Source: Apostichopus japonicus (taxonomy: Eukaryota > Echinodermata > Holothuroidea > Aspidochirotida > Stichopodidae). From it: DNA of 64,000 bases. Positions 34,251 through 48,265 of this stretch are shown one piece after another. Position 1 is the first letter of the stretch. Each line of letters begins with the position of its first letter. The notes under the pieces were generated by a model. That model ran no database searches and was not told the DNA's origin. It saw nothing but the letters and a program-made list of their open reading frames with translations. Made by a program: the position numbers and the translations under genes. The stretch is taken from positions 19,043,418 through 19,107,417 of the forward strand of contig NC_092570.1 of assembly GCF_037975245.1 (NCBI RefSeq). The letters run 5' to 3'.

Positions 34251-35414
34251 AAGGCTTACAAAGTTACAGTAGGCTAAGTGTTATCCTAATCTAGTCACTA
34301 CAGGAATCGTTTTACCCATTACTCATAAATTGAAATGGATCCTAGTATGCAGGGAATAAGTTAGTGTTCAAATTTTGCATGACATTTCTGAAGTCTCCGA
34401 ATTGCGTCTCTTACAAAATTATTTCTGTGTGCAAAACTGCTATAGGTCTGCAGATCTCCTTGCTCCTGTATAGCAAGCTGCCCATTGTGCATTTCATTGA
34501 TAACAGCTATACCGAATAAATTATTTCATGGTATGCACTGTGATGTCTCGGGTTCAATTTGACCGATTGAAAATGATTACAACACAATGATTTTGATCGC
34601 TTTTGGCTTTATTGCTTAATAGACTCAAGAGGTCACTTTCAGGTCAATACAAGGTGTACACATATAAATTATCACCCAATACGATTCCATACGTAAACAA
34701 GGGTGCAAGTGAACACTACGATTACCATATCAATACATAACATGCACCAGTCCATTCATTGTTATTAGAGAACAGATCTTTGCAACAATTGTCAGAGGTT
34801 GCAAGTCTAACCAACTGTTCACCTCAGAAAAGGGAATAAATATAAATGATGGAGAATAAAGAAATTAACTGTAATTTATACCTATTGTTCATTTATGTTA
34901 GGATAGCACTTGGAAGAGTCACTTAATTTACATATCATAGAAGTTGCATGCTTTACAGCATTCTACAATGGTCACTCTTTTAATGAGTAACTTCCCCCCC
35001 CCCCCCATGTACAGGATGCTTGGGGTGTTCATGGCTCGTTATAATGAGAGATTAACCATTCAACATGCATACTTTGTTCTTCAATCAAATTGCTGAATGC
35101 ACAGAGCCTGGCTATTTTCACTACTGCTTTAAATCAGCTGGGCAGATTTAACAGAAAGTTCAACTGTAAAACAAGCAGTTCAGTAATAAAAAAATATTTG
35201 CTCATGTGTTAGAGAATGTTAGTGAATAGTCCAACACAGAAAAGGAAATATAGGTTGTAGAGAAATATCGTAGGCCACTGGCCCACTGTAGCTTTACTAA
35301 TCAAGTTTTACATCCAAGTGTGATGAATACTTATAAAGTTTATACAATTTTTCTGCAGGTAAAGTCAACTGTAAACCTTAATTTGTATAACCTCAGAGGC
35401 TAGATTCAGTCAAG
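34251..35414. other. Upstream region of the right cpras1-like gene
   Basis: No coding sequence was found. It aligns to 14634-15530 of the left arm. A 3' splice site (TTTTTCTGCAG, ending 35358) lies 56 bp before the ATG, indicating a spliced 5'UTR. Confidence 0.5.
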
Positions 35415-35534
35415 ATGGAATTCGGAAGTAAGTTTGTCTATCTGCAAGGAGAAGACGACGATGCTGATGTGATAACATTGGAAGAAGGAGGACTGAAGAA
35501 AGCAAGCTTGGATCTGAAAAGGAATGAAGAAGAT
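35415..35534 (+). CDS. cpras1: Right cpras1-like gene, coding exon 1
   Basis: It encodes 40 residues starting [20 protein letters not shown]. The ATG is the first in the exon and the same as in the left copy. The donor is GTAAGT, phase 0. Confidence 0.92.
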
Positions 35535-38500
35535 GTAAGTGTAATTCCTGATGAACAAGTGGGCGCGTTGAAGATCTAGAAGTTAAAAATGTGTCGCTGG
35601 AAACTCAGGGGAAAAAAGATGGTTCAGTGTTAGTGAATAAGATTCAAATTTGAACAGGAAACAAAGTCAGAAAGTATTTTGACACATTTCAATACGAAAA
35701 CGGTGTATCATGAATTTAACTTATTCTTGAAATAAATCTCCTGCTACTGTGGTCAAAGTGGTATTTTTATGTGAAAACCACAGACCAGGAAAACTGGGAA
35801 CTGGATGCTCATTACATTCACGTCCGTATATGTGTGCGTGGATGGGTCTGTGGATGTGTGCACTCTAGCGTGAGCGATATGCAGGCTGCATAATGGGCAG
35901 TGGTGTGCTGCTGGCTGGGCCGGGCATGATCTGCAGTTAAATTTGTGAGCCTTCCCTTACTGTTCTTATGCCATATATACTGTATGCATCTCTACTGTAT
36001 TTTTCAATGACAGCTAGAGCAAGGTTTGAAACATAGATTTGAAGTTTTAGCTGTATGAGTGCAATGAGGGGTGAGAGTTGAAGCTACAAAAAGGTTACAA
36101 GAACATTGAACAAGCAAATAGAATTTTAAAAGCAGAAAAAATACCAGCATCGAATAAAAGAAAGGCACTAACAGAAACCAATCCCTCTGTCCGAACCCCT
36201 ACCCTCTTCCCCTTGACCCCCTCAAAAATGAAATGGGTCTATCTTATACAATTATGCAGTGACTATACTTAACTTTCTTTATGCCAGCACAATACACATT
36301 AAGTTTCTGTCATTGTTGTTTTGTTGGTAACACCAGTTACAGTTTGATCGTATAGCCTATTATATGATCTTGATTCTCTTGTTTTTTCTTTCTCTGGACA
36401 GGGAGATGTTTGCATGCTGGACATTCTGGACACGGCAGGTCAAGAGGAGTATTCTGCCTTGCGAGAGCAGGTAGGATAATGCGCAGTGCAATGTAAAGCA
36501 ACTCTACACATTCTACTATTAGTCTCTTTAATTCTCTTTAATTTATTAGTGGTTCATTAACATCGGTTCACGCTAGACACTGCAAGTCTTGCGATATAAA
36601 GATATTCTGACATAGCCACAAAAAAAGTAGGCATTGAAAAAAAGGTTTGTTCATATTCAGGAACCTCATACTATATGCCAATTTCTCTTGGAAATGGATA
36701 TTTTTCATCAACAGAGACAGTCTGCCTATAAAAGATTTTTAACTTTTCTTTGACAGTATATGATGACGAGTAAAGCCTTTGTGATAGTTTACTCTATCGA
36801 TGACAAGAATAGTTTTCAAGCAGCTCTAGACATTCACACTCTGGCCAAGAAGATTAAAGGAACATCATCATTGTCAGCCGTAAGTGTTTGTCTTCATTCC
36901 GTTAAAAAACTTCCTCTATGTGTTTGTTTACAAGTGATGAAATCTACAACAATGTGATTGGATGCCAGGCATGTTTAGTTTGAGCTGTAGCAGAGATAGT
37001 GGACATGAGGTCTTTCTGAGTAATAGCCATGTAAACTGGACACAAAAAGGTTTCAGTGTGGCATACCTTTATGAAACAATAGTCATATCTTTGCCTGAGC
37101 GCTTATGAATTAATAACTTACATCTGATCGTCCTTAAATGTTGTCATTTATGCTTAACTTAAAAAAACATAGTGTGTGAAGTGTATAGACATGTTTGATA
37201 AGTGATGTCCTGTGTGTTTGTGGGCGCATGGTGGCAGGATCATGGAATCGTGGAACTATTGAAACATTTAAGCAAAAAATGGATGTCGTGCTCTACATTT
37301 GTAATTCGTGGCATGAAGACACATACTGTATAGTGCATATCAAAGTTTTTAACTGCCTCTTCCCCCACGCAGTAAGACCTCTTGTTTTAATACTCAGATA
37401 CTCTGCGGGAATAAGTCAGACCTTGAGAGTGAACGTCAAGTACCAGCTGCCGATGGCGAGAAGGAGGCGAAAGCCAGAAACATGGCTTTCATGGAAACAT
37501 CAGCAAAGACTGGAGAGAATGTTACACTTGCCTTTGAAGAGCTCATCAGAAGAACGATGCGCACTGACATCGAGTACAGGGTTGGTTTCAAGACGTTCTT
37601 AAATGTAGAATTGGACTAAACGGCAGTCATTGTATGACTGAAATGTTTCAAACACTATCGCTTTTATATTCAGTTACACAGTACCATCTAGTGTATGACT
37701 GTGTATCGTGTCCAAAGTGAGGGGAATTGATGAACACATTGTAGAATGTTCCCGGTAAATATGTTAAATGTTGTCTCTATGATCTCTGTAACAGGGCATC
37801 ATGAAGGAGAAGGGGAATACATATCCATGGGGAGGGCTAGTGGGGAACCAGAGCATGAACATGAATATCACTTAAGTTTACAACATGATGTTGCTTACGT
37901 TCTTTTTGTGTAATTCATTTCTCTAGAGTCTGCATTGAATATATATTTGCTCTCTACAGATTGCCGTTTTGGGTTCTGGAGGTGTCGGTAAATCCTCCAT
38001 AGTGATTCGTCTCACCCAAGACATGTTCCTCGATGACTACGACCCAACCATCGAAGATTCCTTCCGTACGACCATAACTGTGAAGGGGATACCTGAGCAT
38101 AAAAGATGTATGGTCTTACTTTGCATAAAAAATCTGATAAAATTGTGTAACATTCGTAGTCGTAAAGTGATTTTGGAACAGATAGCGAGTCAAGTAATTT
38201 TAGAGGTAGAGAATATAGCGTAGTGCATCACAAGGTTGGGAAGTGCAATTAACCCTTTACCATTTTTAGCTCATGTGAGTTAGTTTTATTTTATATTTTG
38301 AAAGGCCTTTTCGAATGGGCGAACAGTGGGATTCCTCCTGGATGAAAGAAATGGCCTTATAATGACCGGCCATGGCTTAAAACTAGACCTCTCGCCATTG
38401 CTCAATGTTATTACATCTGTAATGTCCTACGTACCCCTATCCACTGGACCGCAGCACTGGAGTATATTCTAATAAAACTAAATTGGGGTTTACCTATATG

Positions 38501-41500
38501 GAATCTTGAGAAGGGGGAAGGCGGTAGAGGATATCAAAGTAATCAAGGATTTTCAAGATTTCTCAGTTGGGTTTGATTAAAATATGTTAGGATACTCTCC
38601 CATGCTTTAATCAAACTTCACTGACTTTAAAGATGAAGGTTTGAATAGTGAGAGCCTTAGAGGGAAGCCAAGCATCCAATTGGTACTGATTAAATTACAT
38701 ATTTTTCAATTGGTAATTTGGTTGTTAGTATGAGAGAGAAGCGAAGTCCCTGTTTTATTAAAAAAAAATTCGATTTGATTTGAGAGATTATAAACATAGA
38801 TTCACACTCGTAATCTTCAGAGAAAAAAAAATTGCAGCTCACCTCGGGAAGGAGAAGTGGAGGGGAAGTGAGAGAGGGAATTTAGCAGACAAAAATTGAA
38901 TACTTTACAGATTTCTCGATGGGGTCTTAAAAGATTGAGAGGATAATAAGTGCCTGATTTAATCAAAATTTACTGACCGTTTTTACAGTAAGTTAATATC
39001 AAAATACCATACACATTGATAAATTTTGTTTTTGTTTTTACTTGTTCCAGTGAAAGTATCTGATACTTATGGTCCTCCATTGAAGTCAGTGAGAAGGGGA
39101 CTGTCGTTTAAATCTTTATGTGAGTCATCCTCAGTTCATTTTCAAATATAATTCTGTGCACCCATCTACCGACAATTCAATCAACAATGCACTGTATCAT
39201 GGCATATTGTTGACATAGTGTGGGCTACCATTTGCCACAACGCCCTTAAACGCTTTTACCGTAGCAACCGTTGTGCCCCTCCCTATGTAAGCAGTCTTCG
39301 TAGGTACATGGCTTCATAACTATCTCATTCATCATCAAGATTCAATCAGGGCTCACGAAATTGTCCCAATTTCCACGAATACTTTTTAGGGCACCACCAA
39401 CAGCTGTTAATGCAGGTGTCACACTGTCCTGAAATTGACACCTGGTGGCCATACGAATATGGAATTTTGAATTTCCCACGAAGATGGCCCCGAACTTGGT
39501 CAACAGCCAATCAACAGTCGAATGCAGGCGTCACACTGTCTCGAAATTGACACCAGGATGGAATTTTGAATTTCGCACGAAGATAGCCCTGAACTTGTTT
39601 AACAGCCAATTAACAGCCGAATGTAGGAGTCACACTGTCTCGAAATGGACACCAGATGGTACCAAATTTGAACATTTCCTCTATCGTGTGTCCATCTGGT
39701 GTCAAGTTCAAGACAGTGTGACGCAGGCATTAAGCATCCTGAGGAAAATGCAAAGATCCCGACATTCAGGCTTGAGAAGGTATCCAATGAATTCTTTCGG
39801 CTTCCTGTATGTTTGGTAGATTATCTTGGTGGCCATTTGAAAGCTGCAAACTCGTTGTGCTGTACTATTTTAGTAAAATATCCAAGGCAATTTCTATATA
39901 ATTTAACCTGCCTGCAAAAAAACAGTTGCCTGGCCCAACTCCATCCTTATTTGTTTTAGCCCTGTCCCACTCATTTCAATTGCTAACCCGTGGACATTTA
40001 TTCGATCACCTAATTGAACTTTTCTCGATGTCTTCGTCAACGTGTTCTGGTATATCCTCCTACAGTGTCAGATACGTTTGGACGGAAGAATAAACAGAAA
40101 AAAAAGGTGAATGTGCCGCCTGCTCAAACCGTTAACAGAATGCCTTCCTCTGAAGTTAAGTCACACAAAACAAAGAGAGCTGATGGCAATGTAATCCTTG
40201 TTTCTCTGGGAACTCTGGAGAATGACCCCAAGATAATGACGGGAGACGCTGTATCCTGTTGCAAGTGCCCCGCCATTTTATCTCACGTCTCGACCGTAAC
40301 ACCATCCTCCTCTGGAGATACCTCCAAACAAACATGGACGTGGTGAGTATTTTTAATGTAAAGAAAAATTGCTTTTAATGCTATATATAATAACCTCTTG
40401 AAGACATATCTTGATCAACCTTAGTCTTCGTGTTTGCCTTCCATACTTACGTCCCTGCAAACACGAGCTCCATTATTCAACATGTGCGATTCATCTATGG
40501 TCTTTTAATGATCCAATCATCCGAATGTCTTTTCTCTTAATTTGCCATCGTTTTTATTCTTTGTGTAGTCTTGTCACCTTGTATTATCTGTTTGCTTATA
40601 TTATATTATGTTGTCTGACTGTGTGATACTAAAACGGGAAGCAATCGCACAAGTAAGTATTCTGAGGAAACGATGTAAATAAAGACGTCATGTGCTGTCA
40701 TAGTCTACTCATGCAGTCCCGCGGCTTGTGAGCACGATGACGTAAGGTAGCATACTCCATATATATATATCAATGCCCGGTTTACTTACACGTTGAAGTT
40801 TTTGTCAAAGTAATGGTCACTAAATTCTTGTAGAAGGTCAAATGCTATGTAATACTTGCTGTATAACTCAATTTTCCATACCATGCCTGTTTAGAGTTTT
40901 AGGCAAAGATCCCAAAGTTGTTGTCACCTGTAAAACAAGCATCTTTACTCACCAGTTATCAGGTTTTGTATGCCGCTCTTTGAGTGACCTGTCAACTTTA
41001 TAATTTGTCTTAATTTTCACATCTCTTGGTCGCTTCTATTTTGTGCACTTTGACATGCAAGCCACAAAAAACAAAAAATCCTGTGATGAAAAAGAAAAGA
41101 AAAGATGTTTACCTGTTTCTATTCGGCACTTTTCCTGAATGAGGACATTTGGGCAGATTGACGTAATGTGCTCAATGTGGAGAATGTAGCCTTAAAGGAG
41201 TACATGTGTATTGCATAAACCTCCTATGGTGGGATTAGGAACCCTATTATGTTTGGTGAAGGTTAAAGGTCATATCAGAGAGAAACGAAAGTAGAAAGAA
41301 CGTCTCCAGAAAGACCACAGTTTTGCTAGACCTTACGAGGTACAGGTCAATCGACTGTTTCATGTCATAATGCTTGAATATCAGTGAAAAATATACAAAT
41401 ATTGAAAACAGCTTTTCACTCTCTTCCACTTCCCCCCACCTTTTTCTTTATAAATCTTTGAGTTAATCATTAACATTAAAGTGGTGAATGGAGTTAAAGT

Positions 41501-44500
41501 AGATGGGAAACTATAATCTTAGGAACAAAATATACTTCATGATTTTTTATTTATTTATCAAAGGAAGGCAGAGGGGATGGGTGGTGGAGGGGAGACCTCT
41601 TCTCCCTTTTCTGTAGACATCAACATCTGCTGCTGCAAGGTCCCCAAGGGCATCAAGGCAACAGTTGGGGGAACTTAGATAATCATCTTTGGTTTTCTCA
41701 ATGAGCAGCATATTCTCTTTTAATGAATGCTTGCTCCAAGATTGTTGTACTCTTTTTTTTCTGCAGCGATTTCTGTGACACCAAAAATGAGGTTGATGTT
41801 TCCGATGAAGAAGTAAGTGTGTGCTTGTGTTTCATTTCAGTATATAAAGAGGTTCACAAAATTTATAATTTTGCTCTTTGCAAGATTGAAAAATCACACA
41901 TACACACACACGCACACGCACGTATGCCAGCATTAATGCATAGGTTACGTTTATCATCTAATCCAAAAATTAACTGACATTTTTGAAGTCACACTTCCTA
42001 TATGCAATCCTGTCTGCACACTGACTTAAAAATTTAATGGACACTGCTCAATTCTCTTAAATTTCTCTCTAAAATATTGAATCTGTTCTTAGAATGATAG
42101 TGAGGACAGTTCAGGGTATTGTTCACGTTTGTTGTCAGAAGGAACACTAACATATCGCCCATTTAAGCAGTTATATATATCATGAGGTCACTCCATGACG
42201 TGAATCTTGGTTTTGTTTGTGGGTGTGGGTGCGTGTACAAGTGTTTGTGGTGCTCAGCTTGTAGACATGATATATCAAAAAGCAAATCTTAGATAAATCT
42301 CATATTTGGAATTTATGTAAACCACAAGAAGTACAAGAAGCATATTGCTTTTGGTGGAGTTCAATGGTCATTTGGGGTCACCAGGGGTCAAATTGTGAAA
42401 ACCTTATAAACAAAATATCTCAAAAAGGGAAGTTTAGACAGAAATCATATTTTGTGTGTAGAAGTGCCTCATTAAGTACAAGAAGCATATTGTTTTTGAT
42501 GGGGGTGAATGGTCATTTGGGGTCACCAGTGGTCAAATTGTGAAATCCTTATAAACACAATATCTCAAGAAGGGAAGTTTAGACAGATCTCATATTTTGT
42601 GTGTAGAAGTGCCTCATTAAGTACAAGAAGCCTGTTGTTTTTTATGTAGGTAAAAGATCAATTGGGGTTACTAGTGGTCAAATTGTGAAAACCTTGTAAA
42701 CACAATATATCAAGAAGGTAAGCTTGGGCAGTATCATATTGTTTATATGAACCACATTGAGTACAAGAAGCCTATTGTATTGGTGGAGGTCAAAAGTCAT
42801 TAACATGAGGGCATCAGGTGTCAAATTGTTAAAACCTGGTAAAATTGATATCTTAATATTGGCAGTTCAGGCAGATCTTGTAATTGGGTTAGAAGGTGTA
42901 TAACATTGAGTAAAAGAAGCCTATTGATTTTGGTGGAAATCAAAAAGGTCATTTGAAGTCAGCAAACGCCAAACATTAACTTCACTCCCATTTTACCTGT
43001 CTCTCTACACTAACGCACCTTCCTTAACATAGTATTGCCAGGGAAACTTAGATCGCATAGTTGGGGTGTAATTGTACCACATTGAGAACAAGAAGCCTAA
43101 TGTTGTGGGTGGAGGTCAATGGTCGTTTGAGTTCACCAGGGGTCAAATTGTGAAAATCATGTTTTTACACAATATTTTAACACGACAGATGTCATATTTA
43201 GTATGCTGATTTATCACATTTAGTAAAAGAAGCCTGTTGTAAGAGGTAAATGGTCATTTCAGGATAGCCTATTTCATTGTGAATTATTGTCTGTCACACC
43301 ACACTGCTTTACTAAGATGGAGTATGTATACCCTCACTATACATTAGGTCAGATTGATGAAGAAAACTGCTCATGTTACAACATCGAAACCACAATGCAG
43401 TTTAGGATTCTGGTTCATACTATTGCATGGCATATCTTAAGAGACGCATATTTCAAATTTGGAATTTGGAAATATGTATTTTCATTTACATTTTGCTGTT
43501 GCAGATTCCCAAAGAATCTCAGGTAGATTTCTTGGAAGTGGCTTCCTCTGAACAAGGGACGGAGGTTACCCTGGAGACAGATAAACCTGTGTCACGGGCT
43601 GGCGAGGTGATTTACTGTATAGATGTCAGTTCATCAATGGGAGCTACAACAGCTCTGCCTAAGCTTCAAGGTATAAATAATGACATGATGTCTTTGTTTA
43701 TAGCAGAATGGCAGAAAGACATTTTCCAAACTTCATGATTGTGCTTAACAATTTAAATAAATAATAATAATTATTATTATAACAAATATGTTAAAATTAT
43801 TGTACTACAAAGATGCAATATGTTTAACTTCCCGTAAGGTTTCATATGATTGAATGTAGTGTAAGTGTGTGTCACCACGTCCTCGCAGGAATTCTATTGT
43901 TAAGCGGTATTATTAAAGGGGTATTATTAAGGTTAGGGTAAGTGGATTTAAACAATGAAAAACCAAAAGGTCCTCGGTCTGAATGTTAAACACAGCTGTG
44001 TGCCTGTGTAGGTGATATTGTCGGGTATGTGTCGGAGCTGTGTACACTAGATCCAGCTAGCCTCTTTCTCTCCAACTGCTGCCAAAAAGGAATGGTAAAA
44101 AATGGGCCAAAGGTTCTTGTAAAGCCCTGACCCACAGCATATGTATTGAAGCCAATCGTGAGAGATACTACTCGCTTTAAAGTCAGTACACCATTTTCAT
44201 CACCCCAGAAATGCTGTTGAAATGGCAGAGTAAGGAAACAATAATGTACTCATGCAGCTCCTCACACAGCCCATCTAAACCATTCACTCATGTTTCTTAA
44301 CGATTTACATTGATTTGTAATTTGGGTTCATTTTAGCATGCTAGTACTTAGGATAATGCAATATCTACTAATTAAAACGTTAGGATAACCCTTGTTGTTC
44401 TCAAGCTTGACCAATTCCTTGCATGTTTATATACAATTATGAACAGCAGTATGATAACTCATACAGTAGCACAAACAATCGAAAATGTAATGTATATTAC

Positions 44501-47500
44501 AGCTATGAAACCAAACTCCAATTACCAAGAGCTGAAGCTTGTAATTCTTAATGTGGAACGTAGAATAAACACTCCGTCCAGTAGATGAAAAAGCGAGACG
44601 TGGTAGCTGAACACAGCTGACTTATCAGAATGTCTAGAGATATTTGTAGACTATGAAGGCAAAGATATCTCTTGCAGCTTACGATAAACCTGCATGCTAG
44701 TACTAAGCCAAGAACCGACGATACATGGTATCATAAAGAGCCTGTAAGTCCATGGCTTGCATTTCTACAGTTGATACTTGCCTGTTTTACAACACAAAAA
44801 AAAGGTCTGTGGTTTGAAGCTGTATGACTTTGGATAAAACAAGCCATGTGAGATAAAAACTGGATAAAAAATTGGATGAAATTGGATACAAAAAATGTGA
44901 GAGTGAAGAAGAATATGTTCCAGCTAATGCTGGATAATATGTAGGCCTACTTATTAAAGCTGGTAAAAACATTTGGTTAAATCTTGTATCAAAGGTAATG
45001 AAGTGTGATAATATTATGTCAAAGAAACATTAGCGCCCATTTGGCTAGAGTTTAATACGATGTATCCTAGCTTCCTGGTTTAACATTTGTTTGTTTTTAA
45101 ACTGCTTTGTCATATTTTGTTTGTCATTTCTTCAGCTGAGTGGTTTGCCCTTCGAAGAGGAACCGTTTCTTCAGTGTCGAGACTGGATTGCATCAAGCAG
45201 GCAGTACAGAGGTATGGTTTCATAAATGATCCCAGCATATCCAGCCTTGTTTTCAATTTTTACCATCAGTGAAACAAAAATATATCTTTACTTTTTTGTT
45301 GTTTGAATATAATACATCTTCTCTGTCAAAAGCTAAATCCCTATTTCGGCTACTTGTAATATGAATTTTAAGGTTTTCTTGGTATGGAGATTTATGGCCA
45401 GTTGCCAGGCTTTTTGGTCCTCGGTTAGAAGAGCATTCAAATTGACTTGTTCATAAGATGGGGAAATAAGGCTGTGATAGCATTATTTCCTAAAGGCTTC
45501 ACTGTTCACATTTGAGAAAGCAAAGAGCATCAGGACAAAAACATGCTTACAATGTCAATATGTCTTCAACAGTATGTTCATACTTGGTATGGTGATGTAA
45601 CTACATAGTAAGTATATGCTATTTGCTACAACAACAACAACTTTGACCTCATTAATATTCATGAGTTGGTGAGCCTAATGGGAAATAGTCAAAAATAGCT
45701 TGTAAACGATACGTGGAGCTCTCATTCTATAATAATCTTTAAGGGATTTGCATAAGGAATTGGAATAAAAGTTGCTTTGTCAACATCATAACTGATTCCT
45801 GATACCTTGCTTATGCATTGCCTCATTAGTCAATAGATTATCTTCATATTTGGTATGCAAAGTTCATGTATATTAACATGTACAGCCTACCACACTATGA
45901 AGATGTTTAGACATGGTAACCACTAAACGTTTTTCGTTCCTGGTTGTCTCCTTCAGGCAAATTGATTTCCATGAGATTGAATCACCAGAGAAGAAGGCAG
46001 GTCTTGTGTCCTTTGGATCGATAATTCATGTTATGTGCGATAAGAAGACCAGGGTCGAGCATGGGTATGCTGCCAATGACCTGGATAAGTTACTGGCACT
46101 TGGAAAAAGTCTAGCAGAAACTGAGACCATTAAACCACTGAATGAAAATGCTGAGTAAGTTTTAACACAGTTATCATACTATAAATGTGGAAATTATAAT
46201 TAAAGACCACAAGCTCTTCCTCAAAGAGGCCTATTAACTCAACATTTTAACTCAAATTTGGAATCTTTTCAATTTTTAGAAAGCCATTTCAGATGGGTAA
46301 ACCATAGATAGATCTTGGATGAAAAACCCACCTTATCGAACCCGGAACCTCTCGATTGCTAAGCCTCATTGCTTCAAATGTCGCCGCCTGTATCCACTCG
46401 GCCACAGCACCGGTTATATAATAAGAAGACTATTTTGATTTATAATAGCCTTTGGTGCAACAACAGACCTTTGAACTTTAGCAAGTATCAGAAATCTTGA
46501 TGACATAACTCTGACAAAACATATGTGATAAATTCAGCACCGAACTATATAATCTCTCTTCAGAGCTCTGCACGACCAGGTGTCTAAGCTAAGTCTTGCT
46601 GGATCCACAGCACTGGGACCTGCCTTGGCCCTGTCTGTGGGTTTCTTGAGCAAGACTCCCGGCTCGGAGATAGTATTGTGTACAGATGGACAACCTAACG
46701 AAGGAATTGGAAGCTTGCCAAGAGATCCTGGATTTTATGATAAGGTCAGAATCTGCCATCATTTATTTATTTCAAGACAGTGGTCTGTTGTTGAATTTTC
46801 CCTGTATATAGGGCAGGACAGCTCACTTTGTAGAGGGCAGGACAGCTCACTTTGTAGAGGGCAGGCTTTGTAATTCTGTAGCCACTGTTTTTCTTTTCTG
46901 TTTTCTTCTGTCTAGTAAATATTTTCTTTGCTCTTTCAAAATCCCCTCCCCCCATCCCTCCCAAAAGAAAGGAAACTCATCAATGCCATTCTGATATTAA
47001 ACATATTGATATCTTACCTTTGTACCTATTCTCTCGCCAAGCTGATAAATTATAATTTTTCAGTGTTTTACCTCCAATACTATATGTGTACCAAAGATCA
47101 TGGGGGTGGGGGGGGGGGCAGGGAGCCATATATCTAAGTTTTCATGGTGTCTCATGGTGTCCCTCTTTGACAGATTGGAGAGATCGCTCAGAAGCAACAA
47201 ACCACGATATCCGTGATCGGTATCCAGACTGGTAAAGAGTACGAGCTTGAGACTGTCAGTAAGGCTGCAGCCATCACTGGTGGGACTATTAACCTTCTCA
47301 GTCCTCACGAACTCAGCCACAAGATGAGGGAACTCATGCAGGACGCAATTATCGCTACAGGTGTCGAAATCACAGCGATACTTCACCCTTACCTCTGCTT
47401 TGTCAGTGAAAAGGTAAAATCCTGCCCACAACCTACCGTGAACAATTCATCAAACATTTCTAATTTTACTAGGGAGTGGGATTGAGGCAGTGGCGTAGCT

Positions 47501-48208
47501 ACGGGGGGGCCTGGGGGGGCCGGGGCCCCCCCATGAAATCGGCTGGCCCCCCCACTGGCCCCCCCACTGGGAATGGGGTAAAAAAAAAAATTGTAAAAAA
47601 AAAAAAAAAAAAACTCATCAGTGGGATTCACTAATATTTTTTGTTCAATAATTTGGGATATAGAGTTACACAATTTTCTCGTCTGCATCTGGCAGAATAA
47701 GAATAATACAATATCTGTAGTAATCATGAGAATGGTCATACAGCATGGCATGGCAATGGTCGATGCGACGGTTGCGACCATACACCACGAACCTTGTGCA
47801 TGTGCTGCGCGATATCGATATCTACCAATACATGTTATCGGTCATCGATTGGCACAAAAACCCAGATTCTGATGACAGCTGCCTCAAGAAACCCAATAAA
47901 TGGCCTAATTAGCACCGAGCCACCAATGTGGACCATTACCGAAACATCGATACGTGTTAGTCTTCCATCCCCTTCCTCTAATGCTATTTAAGTCCACATG
48001 TGGGCATTTCCTGCAAACCTACCGGTAGCCCACAGGGGTTTGAGTTGGGAGAAAGGCCTTGACACCTTGAAACAACAAATGATGCCAACCATAGGCGTTC
48101 GAGGCGGGGGGTGCAGGGGGGCAGAGTGCCCCCTAAATTTCCAGAGGACAAGAAATTCGGGCGAAAGTCCTGAAAAATTCGGGCAGCCTAAGAGGAGAAA
48201 AATTTTTT

Positions 48209-48265
<57 letters not shown>

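Larger units (their letters stand above)
32638..46264. repeat. Right arm of the large inverted duplication
   Basis: It is the reverse partner of 3785-22660. The inner end pairs with about 22660. The outer end is in intron 11 of the right cpras1-like gene, about 110 bp after exon 11. It lacks the left arm's 16132-22112 and 22450-22530 insertions and has its own insertion at 33670-34250. Confidence 0.88.

Noticed and set aside
37195-37602. A 135-residue frame overlapping coding exon 4 of the right gene
   Set aside because: It is out of frame with the conserved Ras motifs, and the splice sites of exon 4 interrupt it.
38092-38107. Exon 5 of the right gene ending at ACT before GTGAAG
   Set aside because: That donor would leave phase 0, and the next exon would then begin with TGA; the GTATGG donor at 38108 keeps the frame.
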